A stretch of DNA of 40,955 nucleotides from Streptomyces poriferorum (GTDB taxonomy: Bacteria; Actinomycetota; Actinomycetes; Streptomycetales; Streptomycetaceae), in contig NZ_JAELVH010000114.1 of assembly GCF_019399235.1 (NCBI RefSeq), forward strand, positions 1 to 40,955, written 5' to 3'. The notes beneath the pieces are model-generated. The model was not told where the DNA came from. It did not search any database and saw only the letters and a program-made list of their open reading frames with translations. Shown one piece after another: positions 7,247-14,904 of this stretch; the first letter of the stretch is position 1, and each line of letters begins with the position of its first letter. A program made the position numbers and the translations under genes.

Positions 7247-8341
7247 TCAACGGGATTTCGGGGCCTGCGGGAGCTCCACGACATCGGCGACCACGCAGCT
7301 GACGTTGTCGGGGCCGCCGGAGCCGTTGGCGAGGGCGATGAGTTCGCGGACCGCTTCTTCGGGCTCACTGATCCTGTGGAGCACCCGGTGGATCTCCTCG
7401 GCCGGCACGACGGTCGACAGTCCGTCGGAGCAGAGCAGGTAGCGGTCTCCCCGCCGGGCGTCCTGGAGACGCATGGCGGGGGTGCCGTCCGCGCCCCGGC
7501 CCAGGGCGCGGATCAGCAGGGAGCGCTGGGGGTGGGAGGCGGCTTCCTCCGGGCCGATGCGTCCTTCGTCGATCATCGACTGCACCACGGTGTGGTCGTG
7601 GGTGATCTGGAACAGCTCCCCGTCGCGCAGGAGGTGGACACGGGAGTCGCCGATGTGGACGAGGGCCAGCTGGGTGCCGGTCCAGAGCATCGCGGTGAGT
7701 GTGGTTCCGGCTGCTTCGGCGGACGGGCCGGTTCCGGAGACGCCGTGCACGGCCTGCTCGGCGCGGCCGATCGCGGCTTCGAGGGCGTTGAGGAGACTGC
7801 CCGCCGGGATGCTGTCGGTTTCGAGGCTCTTGAGCGCGTCGACGGCGGCGGCGCTCGCGGGAGCGCCGCCGCTGCCGAAACCGTCGGCGACGGCGAGCAG
7901 GCGGGACCCCGCGTAGGCGGTGTCCTGATTGCTCTCGCGGACGAGGCCGGTGTCGGAGAGTGCGGCGTAACGGATACCCAGGGGCTTGCTGATCGCAGAC
8001 ATGGCGGGGTCCTTCCAGGAGAGGTGGTCGATGAGGAAGGTGGCCAGGTCCCGCCGTGCGGCGATGTCGGCTTCGACCTGGGCCCAGAACGCGCGGATCT
8101 CCTCGGCTGCCGGACCCGCCTCCAGCGTGCAGACCTGCTGGATACGGGCGAGAGGCATCCCGAGCCGTCGCAGCCAGGCGACCAGCCGGGCCTGATCCAG
8201 CTGGGCCGGTGCGTAGAGGCGGTAGCCGGTCACCGCGTCGACGCGGGCGGGAGTCAGCAGGCCGAGCTCGTCGTAAAGACGCAACGCCTTCGGCGACAGC
8301 CGGGACGCCTTCGCGAACGTCCCGATGGTCAGCAGCTCCAT
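7247..8341 (-). CDS. MerR-type DNA-binding domain fused to PP2C phosphatase
   Basis: A 364-residue two-domain protein. Residues 1-75 are a MerR winged-helix domain: LLTIGTFAKASRLSPKALRLY, then GYRLYAPAQLDQ. Residues 75-110 are the helical linker usual after MerR. From about 120 there is a full PPM/PP2C Ser/Thr phosphatase domain. Motifs in order are RESNQD (135-140), ADGFGSGG (152-159), GTTLTAML, HIGDSRVHLL, ITHDHTVVQ, LCSDGLS and GGPDNVSCVV. The metal-binding Asp residues are kept, so the phosphatase should be active. ATG at 8341 was chosen because GGAGGG lies six bases upstream. The fusion links transcription control with dephosphorylation in one chain. The partner kinase is unknown. Confidence 0.88.
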   Translation of the reverse strand: MELLTIGTFAKASRLSPKALRLYDELGLLTPARVDAVTGYRLYAPAQLDQARLVAWLRRLGMPLARIQQVCTLEAGPAAEEIRAFWAQVEADIAARRDLATFLIDHLSWKDPAMSAISKPLGIRYAALSDTGLVRESNQDTAYAGSRLLAVADGFGSGGAPASAAAVDALKSLETDSIPAGSLLNALEAAIGRAEQAVHGVSGTGPSAEAAGTTLTAMLWTGTQLALVHIGDSRVHLLRDGELFQITHDHTVVQSMIDEGRIGPEEAASHPQRSLLIRALGRGADGTPAMRLQDARRGDRYLLCSDGLSTVVPAEEIHRVLHRISEPEEAVRELIALANGSGGPDNVSCVVADVVELPQAPKSR

Positions 8342-8467
8342 GCCCGTCCCTCCTCGTGCCGGGCGCGTCACCCGGCACCACCGATGCTGTGGGCTCCCCC
8401 AAGGTGAAGGTCAACCAAGGGCCCCCGGTGGCCGTCGATCCGGCATCCGGCCGAGAAGCGGGCAAGG

Positions 8468-8971
8468 TCAGGACCGCGCGGCCCGGAACGCGAGATACCG
8501 GCTGAAGGCTTCGTGGCTGTCCGGGGTGAAGCGCCACTCCAGCAGGGCCGACCGCAGTTCCGGCTCGGTCAGCCGGCCGTGCCAGGCGACCTCGTCGGGA
8601 TCGGCGTCCACGGTGTCGGGCACCACGGCTTCGTGCACGCCGAGCCAGTGAGGGCTCAGACCGCTCCGGTTGAGGAACGTGAACAGCAGGCGCGGCAGCA
8701 CACGGACGCCCAGCTCCTCGGCCAGCTCCCGCGCGGCCGCCTGTTCGTAGGACTCACCGACATTCACGGCGCCACCGACCATCACCTCGTGGAGCCCGGG
8801 GAAGCGCGGCAGCCCATCCGCCCGCCGGTGGACGAGGATCCGACCGCGCTCATCGCGGCACACCGTCACGGCGACCCGGTGCAGCCAGCCCTCCCGGACG
8901 GCCTGCCGGCGGCTGACAACCGTCCCCAGCACACGGTCCTGATCGTCGACGCGCTCCACCAGTTCCTCCAT
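8468..8971 (-). CDS. NUDIX hydrolase
   Basis: A 167-residue protein with a complete Nudix box: G-x5-E-x7-R-E-L-A-E-E-L-G around residues 75-98, starting GGAVNVGESYEQ. It cleaves nucleoside diphosphates linked to another group, with divalent metal bound by the REUxEE glutamates. The opening EELVERVDDQDRVLGTVVSRR and the WLHRVAVTVCRDERG strand resemble the YfcD subgroup. ATG at 8971 is preferred to 8995 because MEELVERVDD is the family N-terminus. Exact substrate unknown. Confidence 0.87.
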   Translation of the reverse strand: MEELVERVDDQDRVLGTVVSRRQAVREGWLHRVAVTVCRDERGRILVHRRADGLPRFPGLHEVMVGGAVNVGESYEQAAARELAEELGVRVLPRLLFTFLNRSGLSPHWLGVHEAVVPDTVDADPDEVAWHGRLTEPELRSALLEWRFTPDSHEAFSRYLAFRAARS

Positions 8972-9188
8972 GACGGACACCCTGGCAGAGCCCACCGACG
9001 GAGCCGCTTCCCGGGCTCAGCCATCGTGACTGAGCCTGACCGGGCGCTTCGGCCGGCGGATGCGCACAAGAGCCGGCGGAGCGAAGCGGGGCCGCGGCCC
9101 GTCCAGCGTTACGGCCGGGGAGTGAGTGCTCCGGCCCCGTCAGCGAGTGCACGGCTGCCGGGAAGGCCCGGGCGGGTCCATGCCGACG

Positions 9189-10088
9189 TCAAAGGCCCTT
9201 CAGAACACGATCGAGTGCTGACCGGCCTGCGGGCCCCCAGTTCGACTTGCCGCCGGGCAGGCCGCGGTCGCCGTTCTGGCCCATCAGCATCAGGAACAGG
9301 CACTTCATCGCGGCCAGCCCGCGCGCCCGTCGAATCGTCGCCTCATCCGCGTGTGGGTAACCGTCGAAGAACCGAAGGGCGCCGCCTGCCGGGAGCAGCA
9401 GCCAGGCGGCCGCAAGATCCCAGGCCGGGTCGCCGGCGAAGAGTGCGCCGAAGTCGACGATGCCTGCCAGTGTGCCGTCCGCGACTACGACGTTCGCGGG
9501 GTGCAGGTCACCGTGCACCCACACCCGAGGGCCCTCCCACTCGGGAGTCGCGACTGCGTCGTCCCACACGGCCCGGATCTCCTCCTCGGTGAAGTGCCCG
9601 AGATCCAGGGCCCGCAGGAAGTCCTCGAAGACGTTCGCGCAGTCCTTGGGGTGAGCGCCGAAGTCCGAGGCGTCCGGCGCGTCGATGGGCGCCTCCGTGT
9701 GCAGCGCTCCGAGGAAGGCCGCCAGCATGTCGGCCGCGTGGTCGCCCCGGGTGATCGAGCCGTGGTCCAGGGGCGTGCCTTCAACCCAGGTCATGACGGT
9801 CCAGACCTTGGGGAAGCGTTCGGACGGTGCACCGCTGCGCACCGGAGTCGGGATCGGAAGCGGCAGACGCGAGGCCAGCACCGGCAGCCAGCGGCGCTCC
9901 TTGAGCTGAAGACCGGGGCTCTTGTCCATCCGCTGCATCCGGACGGCCAACCGGTCCCCGAGGCGCCACATCTGGTTGCCCCAGCCGCCCGCCACCTCAC
10001 GGATCGGCAGCTCGGCCAGGTCCGGATGCTGTTCCCGCAGAAGGTCGCGGACCAGATCTTCGCTGATCTCAATCTCGTGTTCGATCAT
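9189..10088 (-). CDS. Aminoglycoside phosphotransferase (APH)-family kinase
   Basis: A 299-residue protein with a protein-kinase-like fold. The catalytic loop is VHGDLHPANVVV (H-G-D-x-H-x-x-N) and the metal-binding segment is AGIVDFGALFAGDPAWDLA (D-F-G equivalent). The N-terminal lobe carries NQMWRLGDRLAVRMQR with a candidate ATP-binding Lys/Arg strand. Members phosphorylate antibiotics or small metabolites; this one cannot be assigned a substrate and need not confer resistance. Complete, with no frame break. It sits beside a broken TnsA-like fragment, which fits an accessory region. Confidence 0.82.
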   Translation of the reverse strand: MIEHEIEISEDLVRDLLREQHPDLAELPIREVAGGWGNQMWRLGDRLAVRMQRMDKSPGLQLKERRWLPVLASRLPLPIPTPVRSGAPSERFPKVWTVMTWVEGTPLDHGSITRGDHAADMLAAFLGALHTEAPIDAPDASDFGAHPKDCANVFEDFLRALDLGHFTEEEIRAVWDDAVATPEWEGPRVWVHGDLHPANVVVADGTLAGIVDFGALFAGDPAWDLAAAWLLLPAGGALRFFDGYPHADEATIRRARGLAAMKCLFLMLMGQNGDRGLPGGKSNWGPAGRSALDRVLKGL

Positions 10089-10120
10089 GCCGAATCACCT
10101 TACTTGAGGCAGACGGAGCC

Positions 10121-10147
10121 GATCCTGCTCCTGGGGATCCTGCTCCT
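10121..10147. repeat. 12-bp direct repeat, two copies
   Basis: GATCCTGCTCCT occurs at 10121-10132 and 10136-10147, flanked by AGCCG and CGGCT that could pair. It lies just upstream of the APH-family gene start. Confidence 0.5.
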
Positions 10148-10212
10148 CGGCTGAACCCCCCAAGCTTTCTCGACCCTGAGGGAGAGCCCGAATGGCGCAT
10201 CCCGTCCGCCAA

Positions 10213-10554
10213 TCAGCCTGCTCCGTTGTGCAGTTGCCCTGCGGTGTCGGATGGTGGGCCTGGACCGTTGCCCGGAGACATCCGTGTGGCCCGCCATGCC
10301 GCCTGATGGCCGCGGCCGCTTCGGGCTCGATCTCCGGGTCCGCCCGTAGTCGCCGACCAGTACAACCCCGGGAAATGCCGCTGCCCGCGATACGAAGGAA
10401 ACCCCCGCACCGGCAGCCCTGCCTCGAACTCCACACTTGCTGCCTCGGCCAACGGCAGCCGGTACCCGCCCGCGGCGTTCCGCCACCCGACCTCGAACCC
10501 GCCCATCGCCTCCGGCGCTAGCCCCACCAGCCCACGTAGTCCCATGAAAGCCAC
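10213..10554 (-). pseudogene. Fragment of a TnsA-like transposase endonuclease subunit
   Basis: The first ~70 residues of this frame resemble the N-terminus I know from actinobacterial TnsA-like endonuclease subunits: FEVGWRNAAGGYRLPL, SVEFEAGLPVRGFPSYRG, then FPGLYWSATTGG. The expected continuation (a GFESWLERD-type catalytic segment) is absent. After TTGG the frame turns to low-complexity Pro/Gly/Arg sequence, and I could not recover a clear continuation in the other minus-strand frames. It is most likely a truncated relic of a heteromeric (TnsAB-type) transposon. The fragment may stop being homologous near 10345. The rest of 10089-10626 holds no other gene I can support. Confidence 0.5.
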
Positions 10555-10626
10555 CGTGCAGATTCAGCAGGTCTACGCAGTTAGAACGGGACGAGACCAC
10601 TCACGTGAGTGACAGCCTCCGCAGGC

Positions 10627-11280
10627 TCAGCCAAGCTCTCGTGGCCCGTAGATGGCGTGGCCGGTGCCTGTAGCAAGTGCCCAGTAGCGATCGCCATAGG
10701 ACCAGTGCCACCACTCGGTCGGGTAGTTGACCAGGCCCACCCCAGTCAGGGCCTCAGCGAGGATCTGCCGGTTGACCCGTGCCTCCGAACCGATGTTGCG
10801 TGCGGCGGTGTAGCAGGCGCCCTCACTCACTTCCGGGCTGGCATCCACCGGCGTTCCCATGTCGAGTTCCTTGCCATCGGCGGCGACGAGAGTCAGGTCG
10901 ACGGCAGCGCCGGCGCTGTGCGGGGCGATTTCCGGGGGAGACACGAACCGGCTTGCGGCAGCACGGACCTGTTCCGAGGACCAGCCGGGGTTATCGTTCC
11001 GGAGCCTTTCGGCGTACCGCTCGAAGTAGAAACGTTGCAGCGCAGGCGGTCGGTACCCCTCGATGAACAGCAACCGGATGCCGTCTGGCAGAAGATTTCG
11101 GGCATCGACAAGGCGGCTCAGGACCCCCTCGCGCAGGTGTGCGAAGGCCCCGGAATCGTCTTGCTCGCGAGCGTCGACGGGGAAGGGATCGTGACGTCGG
11201 ACATCAAGGAGCGGTTCGTCGCAGTCCCTCGTCGGTATGGCTGCGATCTTCGGATCTGACATCAAGATGATCTCGGTCAT
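10627..11280 (-). CDS. VanX-like D-alanyl-D-alanine dipeptidase (peptidase M15D)
   Basis: About 217 residues. The zinc-binding motif of VanX-type peptidases, H-x6-D, appears in PHSAGAAVDLTL. The catalytic E-x-x-H appears in TEWWHWSYGDRYWA. The conserved Arg segment is FIEGYRPPALQRFYF. All key residues are present. VanX enzymes hydrolyse the D-Ala-D-Ala dipeptide in the cytoplasm. No vanH or vanA ligase gene lies nearby, so it is more likely a housekeeping or recycling dipeptidase than part of a glycopeptide resistance set. Start is uncertain: ATG 11280 (MTEIILMSDPK) or ATG 11262 (MSDPKIAAIP); neither has a clear SD. Base composition is a little less GC-rich than its neighbours. Confidence 0.85.
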   Translation of the reverse strand: MTEIILMSDPKIAAIPTRDCDEPLLDVRRHDPFPVDAREQDDSGAFAHLREGVLSRLVDARNLLPDGIRLLFIEGYRPPALQRFYFERYAERLRNDNPGWSSEQVRAAASRFVSPPEIAPHSAGAAVDLTLVAADGKELDMGTPVDASPEVSEGACYTAARNIGSEARVNRQILAEALTGVGLVNYPTEWWHWSYGDRYWALATGTGHAIYGPRELG

Positions 11281-11449
11281 GGACTGATCATCACGTACTG
11301 CCCTCGCCGGCATCCGCTCATCCGCCTGATCAGAATCACTGGGACTTAGCCCCCCGGCCCGCACATCTGGTGGGACTCCGCATCTTCGCTGGGAACGGAC
11401 AGTTAGCGTGACGAGTCACCGTCATCCGTCCGAGTGGTACGGCACACTT

Positions 11450-11469
11450 TTGCAAGCACCTGCTTGCAA
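11450..11469. promoter_or_regulatory. Perfect 20-bp palindrome, candidate XRE operator
   Basis: TTGCAAGCA (11450-11458), two bases, then TGCTTGCAA (11461-11469): perfect 9-2-9 symmetry, 30 bases upstream of the XRE regulator start. The position suggests autoregulation. It may control the following HbhA-like and DUF2516 genes too. The rest of 11281-11499 shows no gene. Confidence 0.65.
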
Positions 11470-11499
11470 TAGTTAGCAACCAGGGTCCACTATCGACCT

Positions 11500-11955
11500 A
11501 TGGCCTCACTCAACGTCGGCAATCTCGGCGAGTACCTGCGCGAGCAGCGCCGTACCGCGCAGCTGTCGCTGCGGCAGCTCGCCGATGCCGCCGGGGTGTC
11601 CAATCCCTACCTCAGCCAGATCGAGCGCGGGCTGCGCAAGCCCAGTGCCGAGGTCCTCCAGCAGGTCGCCAAGGCGCTGCGGATCTCTGCCGAGACCCTG
11701 TACGTACGGGCCGGGATCCTGGATGAGCGGGAGCGGGACGAGCTGGAGACGCGGGCGGTGATTCTCGCCGATCCGTCGATCAACGAGCGGCAGAAGAGCG
11801 TGCTGCTGCAGATCTACGCCTCTTTCCGCAAGGAGAACGGGTTCGAGGACGAGCCCGCGGACGGCGAGGGGCACCCATCCGGTGCTGATGAGCCCTTCAG
11901 TGCCGACGGTAGTGCTGCCGATACAGGTTCCAAGCCTTCAAAACCCTCACAGTGA
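11500..11955 (+). CDS. XRE-family HTH regulator (Rv0474-like)
   Basis: A 151-residue protein. The N-terminal Cro/C1 HTH spans about residues 9-65: LGEYLREQRRTAQLSLRQLA, then AGVSNPYLSQIERGLRKPSAE. A middle helical part (ILDERERDELETRAVILAD) and an acidic, Ser/Pro-rich tail follow. It is a cytoplasmic DNA-binding protein. It resembles the M. tuberculosis regulator next to hbhA, and here too it is followed by an HbhA-like gene and a DUF2516 gene, so a role in controlling this set is likely. The perfect palindrome upstream is the natural operator. Confidence 0.87.
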   Translation: MASLNVGNLGEYLREQRRTAQLSLRQLADAAGVSNPYLSQIERGLRKPSAEVLQQVAKALRISAETLYVRAGILDERERDELETRAVILADPSINERQKSVLLQIYASFRKENGFEDEPADGEGHPSGADEPFSADGSAADTGSKPSKPSQ

Positions 11956-11956
11956 G

Positions 11957-11988
11957 TCACTGAATCACTGAATCACTGAATCACTGAG
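11957..11988. repeat. Octamer tandem repeat TCACTGAA, four units
   Basis: Three exact copies of TCACTGAA and a fourth ending in G run head to tail right after the XRE stop codon, in the 59-base gap before the HbhA-like gene. The copy number may vary between strains. Confidence 0.8.
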
Positions 11989-12014
11989 TCTGATGATCCG
12001 GGAGGACCACAGTC

Positions 12015-12644
12015 ATGGCCATCACCGATGACCTGCGCAAGACCCTCACCGACCCGACCCCCCTCTACTTCGCCGCCGGCACGGCCGATCTCGCCGTGCG
12101 GCAGGCCCGGAAGGTTCCGGCCCTGATCGAGCAGCTGCGGGCCGAGGCGCCGGAGCGCATCGAGGCGGTGCGCAACACCGACCCCAAGGCCGTGCAGGAG
12201 AAGGTGGCCGGACAGGCCAAGGAGGCGCAGGCCACCTTCCAGGCCAAGGTCACCGAGGTGATCGGGGCGTTCGACACCGACCTGAAGAAGCTGGGCGAGA
12301 GCGCCCAGGACCTGGCGCTGCGCGGCGTCGGCGTGGCAGCGGAGTACGCGGTCAGGGCCCGGGAGACGTACGAGAAGGTCGCCGAGCGCGGCGAGCAGAG
12401 CGTGCGGACCTGGCGTGGTGAGACCGCGGAGGAGATCGTCGAGATCGCCGTCGTCGTCGAGCCGCGCAAGGAGTCGAAGCCGGAGACGGCCAAGCCCGCC
12501 GCCAAGCCGGCGCCGGCCGTCAAGCCCGCGCCGAAGGCCGTCAAGGCCGAGACGGCCAAGCCGTCGCCCGCAGCCGCGCCCGCCAAGAAGGCGCCCGCGC
12601 GCAAGCCCGCCGCCAAGAAGACCACGCCGCCCACCACCAAGTAG
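12015..12644 (+). CDS. HbhA-like coiled-coil protein with Lys/Ala/Pro-rich tail
   Basis: A 209-residue protein. Residues 1-150 are strongly helical and charged (coiled-coil-like): VRQARKVPALIEQLRAEAPE, VQEKVAGQAKEAQATFQAKV, and ARETYEKVAERGEQSVRTW. Residues 155-209 are a low-complexity tail of Lys, Ala and Pro repeats (KPAAKPAPAVKPAPKAVK, then AKKAPARKPAAKK). This is the layout of mycobacterial heparin-binding haemagglutinin, where the Lys-rich tail binds polyanions. No signal peptide is present, also as in HbhA. In a non-pathogen the natural partner may be a wall polymer, membrane or nucleic acid. The SD GGGAGGA lies before ATG 12015. Confidence 0.75.
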   Translation: MAITDDLRKTLTDPTPLYFAAGTADLAVRQARKVPALIEQLRAEAPERIEAVRNTDPKAVQEKVAGQAKEAQATFQAKVTEVIGAFDTDLKKLGESAQDLALRGVGVAAEYAVRARETYEKVAERGEQSVRTWRGETAEEIVEIAVVVEPRKESKPETAKPAAKPAPAVKPAPKAVKAETAKPSPAAAPAKKAPARKPAAKKTTPPTTK

Positions 12645-12761
12645 CGCGGCGTTGCCCGGCGAGTGTGCCGGGGCGGCGGGCGGGCACCTTTTCACGTGCC
12701 CCGGTCGTTGTCCCGGTACCTTGGCCGCGAGCGCTCATCCACTCACTAGGCGGTGCACCTC

Positions 12762-13097
12762 ATGTTGCTCGAAGGCTTCAATTCAATCCTCGGGCTGATC
12801 TTCACGGCCATGACCGTCCTCGCCGTGGTGGCCTTCGTCATGGCCGCTATCGCCCGCGAGGACGCCTACCGTGCCGCGGACAAGCAGAAGAAGTCGTTCT
12901 GGCTGATCATTCTCGGCATCGCGGTGGTGGTGAACCTCTGGGTGCCGATGCTCTTCCTGCAGATCGCCGGGCTGATCGCGTCCATCGTGTTCTTCGTGGA
13001 CGTACGGCCCGCGCTCAAGGCCGTGTCAGGCGGTGGCCGCCGCAGTGGCGGATCCAGCAGCGACGGGCCGTACGGGCCCTACAACGGCGGGCGTTGA
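12762..13097 (+). CDS. DUF2516 family membrane protein
   Basis: A 111-residue protein. Two membrane segments are seen at about residues 6-30 (SILGLIFTAMTVLAVVAFVM) and 45-75 (FWLIILGIAVVVNLWV, then FLQIAGLIASIVFFV). A cytoplasmic loop (REDAYRAADKQKK) joins them, and a short Gly/Ser-rich tail follows. It matches the DUF2516 pattern and corresponds to the gene after hbhA in mycobacteria. ATG 12762 is preferred; GTG 12753 is an alternative. Its end overlaps the convergent phosphatase gene by 19 bases. Function unknown. Confidence 0.82.
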   Translation: MLLEGFNSILGLIFTAMTVLAVVAFVMAAIAREDAYRAADKQKKSFWLIILGIAVVVNLWVPMLFLQIAGLIASIVFFVDVRPALKAVSGGGRRSGGSSSDGPYGPYNGGR

Positions 13098-14419
13098 GCG
13101 CCTGCGGGTGACACCTGTCCGGGGCGGGGGCGCGGGATGCTCCGGCCCCGGCCGCCGTTCTGCGCCCGGTGGCCGGCGGCGTCGCGCGCGGTGTCCTGGT
13201 CGCGGTCGAGCAGGAGGACCGCGACGTCGTCGGTCAGTTCGCCGCCGTTCAGCTCACGGACATGGGTGACCGCCGCATCCAGCAGGTCCTCGCCGGCCAG
13301 GCCCTCGGCCAGCTGCCGGTTGATCATCGCGACCATGCCGTCCTGGCCGAGACGCTGTGTGCCGTTGCCGATGCGGCCCTCGATCAGCCCGTCGGTGTAC
13401 ATCATCAGGGTCCAGGAGCCGCCCAGCTCCACCTGCCGGCGCGGCCAGCGGGCGCGCGGCAGCAGGCCGAGTGCCGGGCCGCCGTCCTCGTACGGAAGCA
13501 GGTGCGCGGCCCGTCCCTGCCGGGCGATCAAGGGTGCGGGATGGCCCGCCAGGCACAGGCCCGCGCGGCGGCCGTCGGGGGCGATGTCGACGGTGCAGAG
13601 CGTCGCGAAGATCTCCTCGCTCTCCCGTTCGTGCTCCAGGACCTGCTGGAGCGTGGAGAGCAGTTCGTCGCCGCAGAGTCCCGCCAGGGTCAAGGCCCTC
13701 CATGCGATGCGCAGTTCCACGCCGAGTGCCGCCTCGTCCGGCCCGTGGCCGCAGACGTCGCCGATCATCGCGTGCACCGTGCCGTCGGGGGTGCGGACCG
13801 TGTCGTAGAAGTCGCCGCCCAGCAGCGCGCGGCTGCGGCCGGGGCGGTAGCGGGCCGCGAAGCGCAGATCGGAGCCGTCGAGCAGCGGGGTGGGCAGCAG
13901 ACCGCGCTCCAGCCGGGCGTTCTCCTGGGCGCGCAGCCGGGACTCGGTGAGCTTGTGCTGGGTGACGTCGGCGCGTTTGCGCTCGACGGCGTAGCGGATG
14001 GCGCGGCTGAGCAGTCTGCCGTCGAGTTCGCCGCGGAAGAGGTAGTCCTGTGCCCCCACCCGTACGGCCTCGGCGGCCAGCTCCGCGTCGTCCTCGGCCG
14101 TGAGGGCGAGCACGGCGTGCCGGGGCGCGATCCGCAGCACGTGCTGGAGGGTCGCGAGCCCGTCGGCCTCCGCGCCCCGGTCGCCGGACGGCAGCGCCAG
14201 GTCCAGCAGGATGCAGTCCACGTCGTCCGTGAGGAGCCGGCCCGCCTCGGTCAGGTTGCGGGCGGCGCGGATACGGACCCGGGCACCGGTCGCGGCGGAG
14301 AGTTCCGGGACGCTGAAGGTGCCCGCCGGGTCGTCCTCGATCACCAGGAGGGTGAGGTCGGTGCCGTTGCTGGCCTCCGCAGCGGGAACGGCACGCTGCT
14401 GCGGTACGGGTACGGGCAT
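13079..14419 (-). CDS. Response regulator receiver + SpoIIE-type PP2C phosphatase
   Basis: A 446-residue protein. Residues 22-140 are a receiver domain with the acidic pair IEDD and phosphoacceptor D73 in CILLDLALPSG. The usual conserved Lys is replaced by Arg (DYLFRGELDG, R129). Residues about 190-420 are an RsbU/SpoIIE phosphatase domain: LLGGDFYDTVRTPDG, MIGDVCGHGPDEAA, LAGHPAPLI, MMYTDGLIEGR, and LTDDVAVLLLDRD. Such proteins dephosphorylate anti-sigma-factor antagonists in the partner-switching network of Streptomyces. The histidine kinase is not in the window. ATG 14419 follows a GGGAGGGAAGGA stretch; the longer open frame upstream is poor. Confidence 0.87.
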   Translation of the reverse strand: MPVPVPQQRAVPAAEASNGTDLTLLVIEDDPAGTFSVPELSAATGARVRIRAARNLTEAGRLLTDDVDCILLDLALPSGDRGAEADGLATLQHVLRIAPRHAVLALTAEDDAELAAEAVRVGAQDYLFRGELDGRLLSRAIRYAVERKRADVTQHKLTESRLRAQENARLERGLLPTPLLDGSDLRFAARYRPGRSRALLGGDFYDTVRTPDGTVHAMIGDVCGHGPDEAALGVELRIAWRALTLAGLCGDELLSTLQQVLEHERESEEIFATLCTVDIAPDGRRAGLCLAGHPAPLIARQGRAAHLLPYEDGGPALGLLPRARWPRRQVELGGSWTLMMYTDGLIEGRIGNGTQRLGQDGMVAMINRQLAEGLAGEDLLDAAVTHVRELNGGELTDDVAVLLLDRDQDTARDAAGHRAQNGGRGRSIPRPRPGQVSPAGAQRPPL

Positions 14420-14739
14420 CGGTTCGGGTTTCCTTCCCTCCCCCCGAGGGCGCGGCGGAACGACGATCGACGTCCCGCCAGACGGGGACGATAGCGGTAC
14501 GGGATGCGGGAACGGAATGGTGCACCGCACTCGGCCTCCGGCATATGCGGCGCCATAAGCCGCGTCAGGTCACGGATCCGGCGCGATGCGCCGTTCCGAG
14601 GCGCCCGGAGCGGCATGACAAAGGTCACGCCGCCCTCCCGGGCCCAAGTGGCGCCGCTCACGCCGGTACTCGCGCGGTGCGGACACCCACCGGACCCCGC
14701 TCCCTGATCCGGCCGGCGACCGCTGATCCGGGCTGACCC

Positions 14740-14809
14740 GGCCCGAGCTCTCCGATCCGGCCCGAGCTCTCGGCCCCGGCCCGAGCTCTCGGCTCCGGCC
14801 CGAGCTCTC
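14740..14809. repeat. Four 13-bp repeats with exact 19-bp period
   Basis: GGCCCGAGCTCTC occurs at 14740, 14759, 14778 and 14797, each time exactly 19 bases on, with six variable bases between. Each copy holds the palindrome GAGCTC. A partial inverted copy follows near 14829. This lies in the 485-base gap 14420-14904 between two minus-strand genes, a gap in which I see no coding sequence. Confidence 0.8.
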
Positions 14810-14904
14810 CGATCCGGGCTGATCCGGCCGGAGAGCTCCCCGATCCGGCTACCCGGCCTGAGGTCCCCGGTCCCGGCTGACCCGACCCGACCCGACGAGA
14901 GGTC

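Noticed and set aside
6692..8407. Plus-strand open frame of about 570 codons
   Set aside because: It is the shadow of the MerR-PP2C gene and hydrolase gene on the minus strand.
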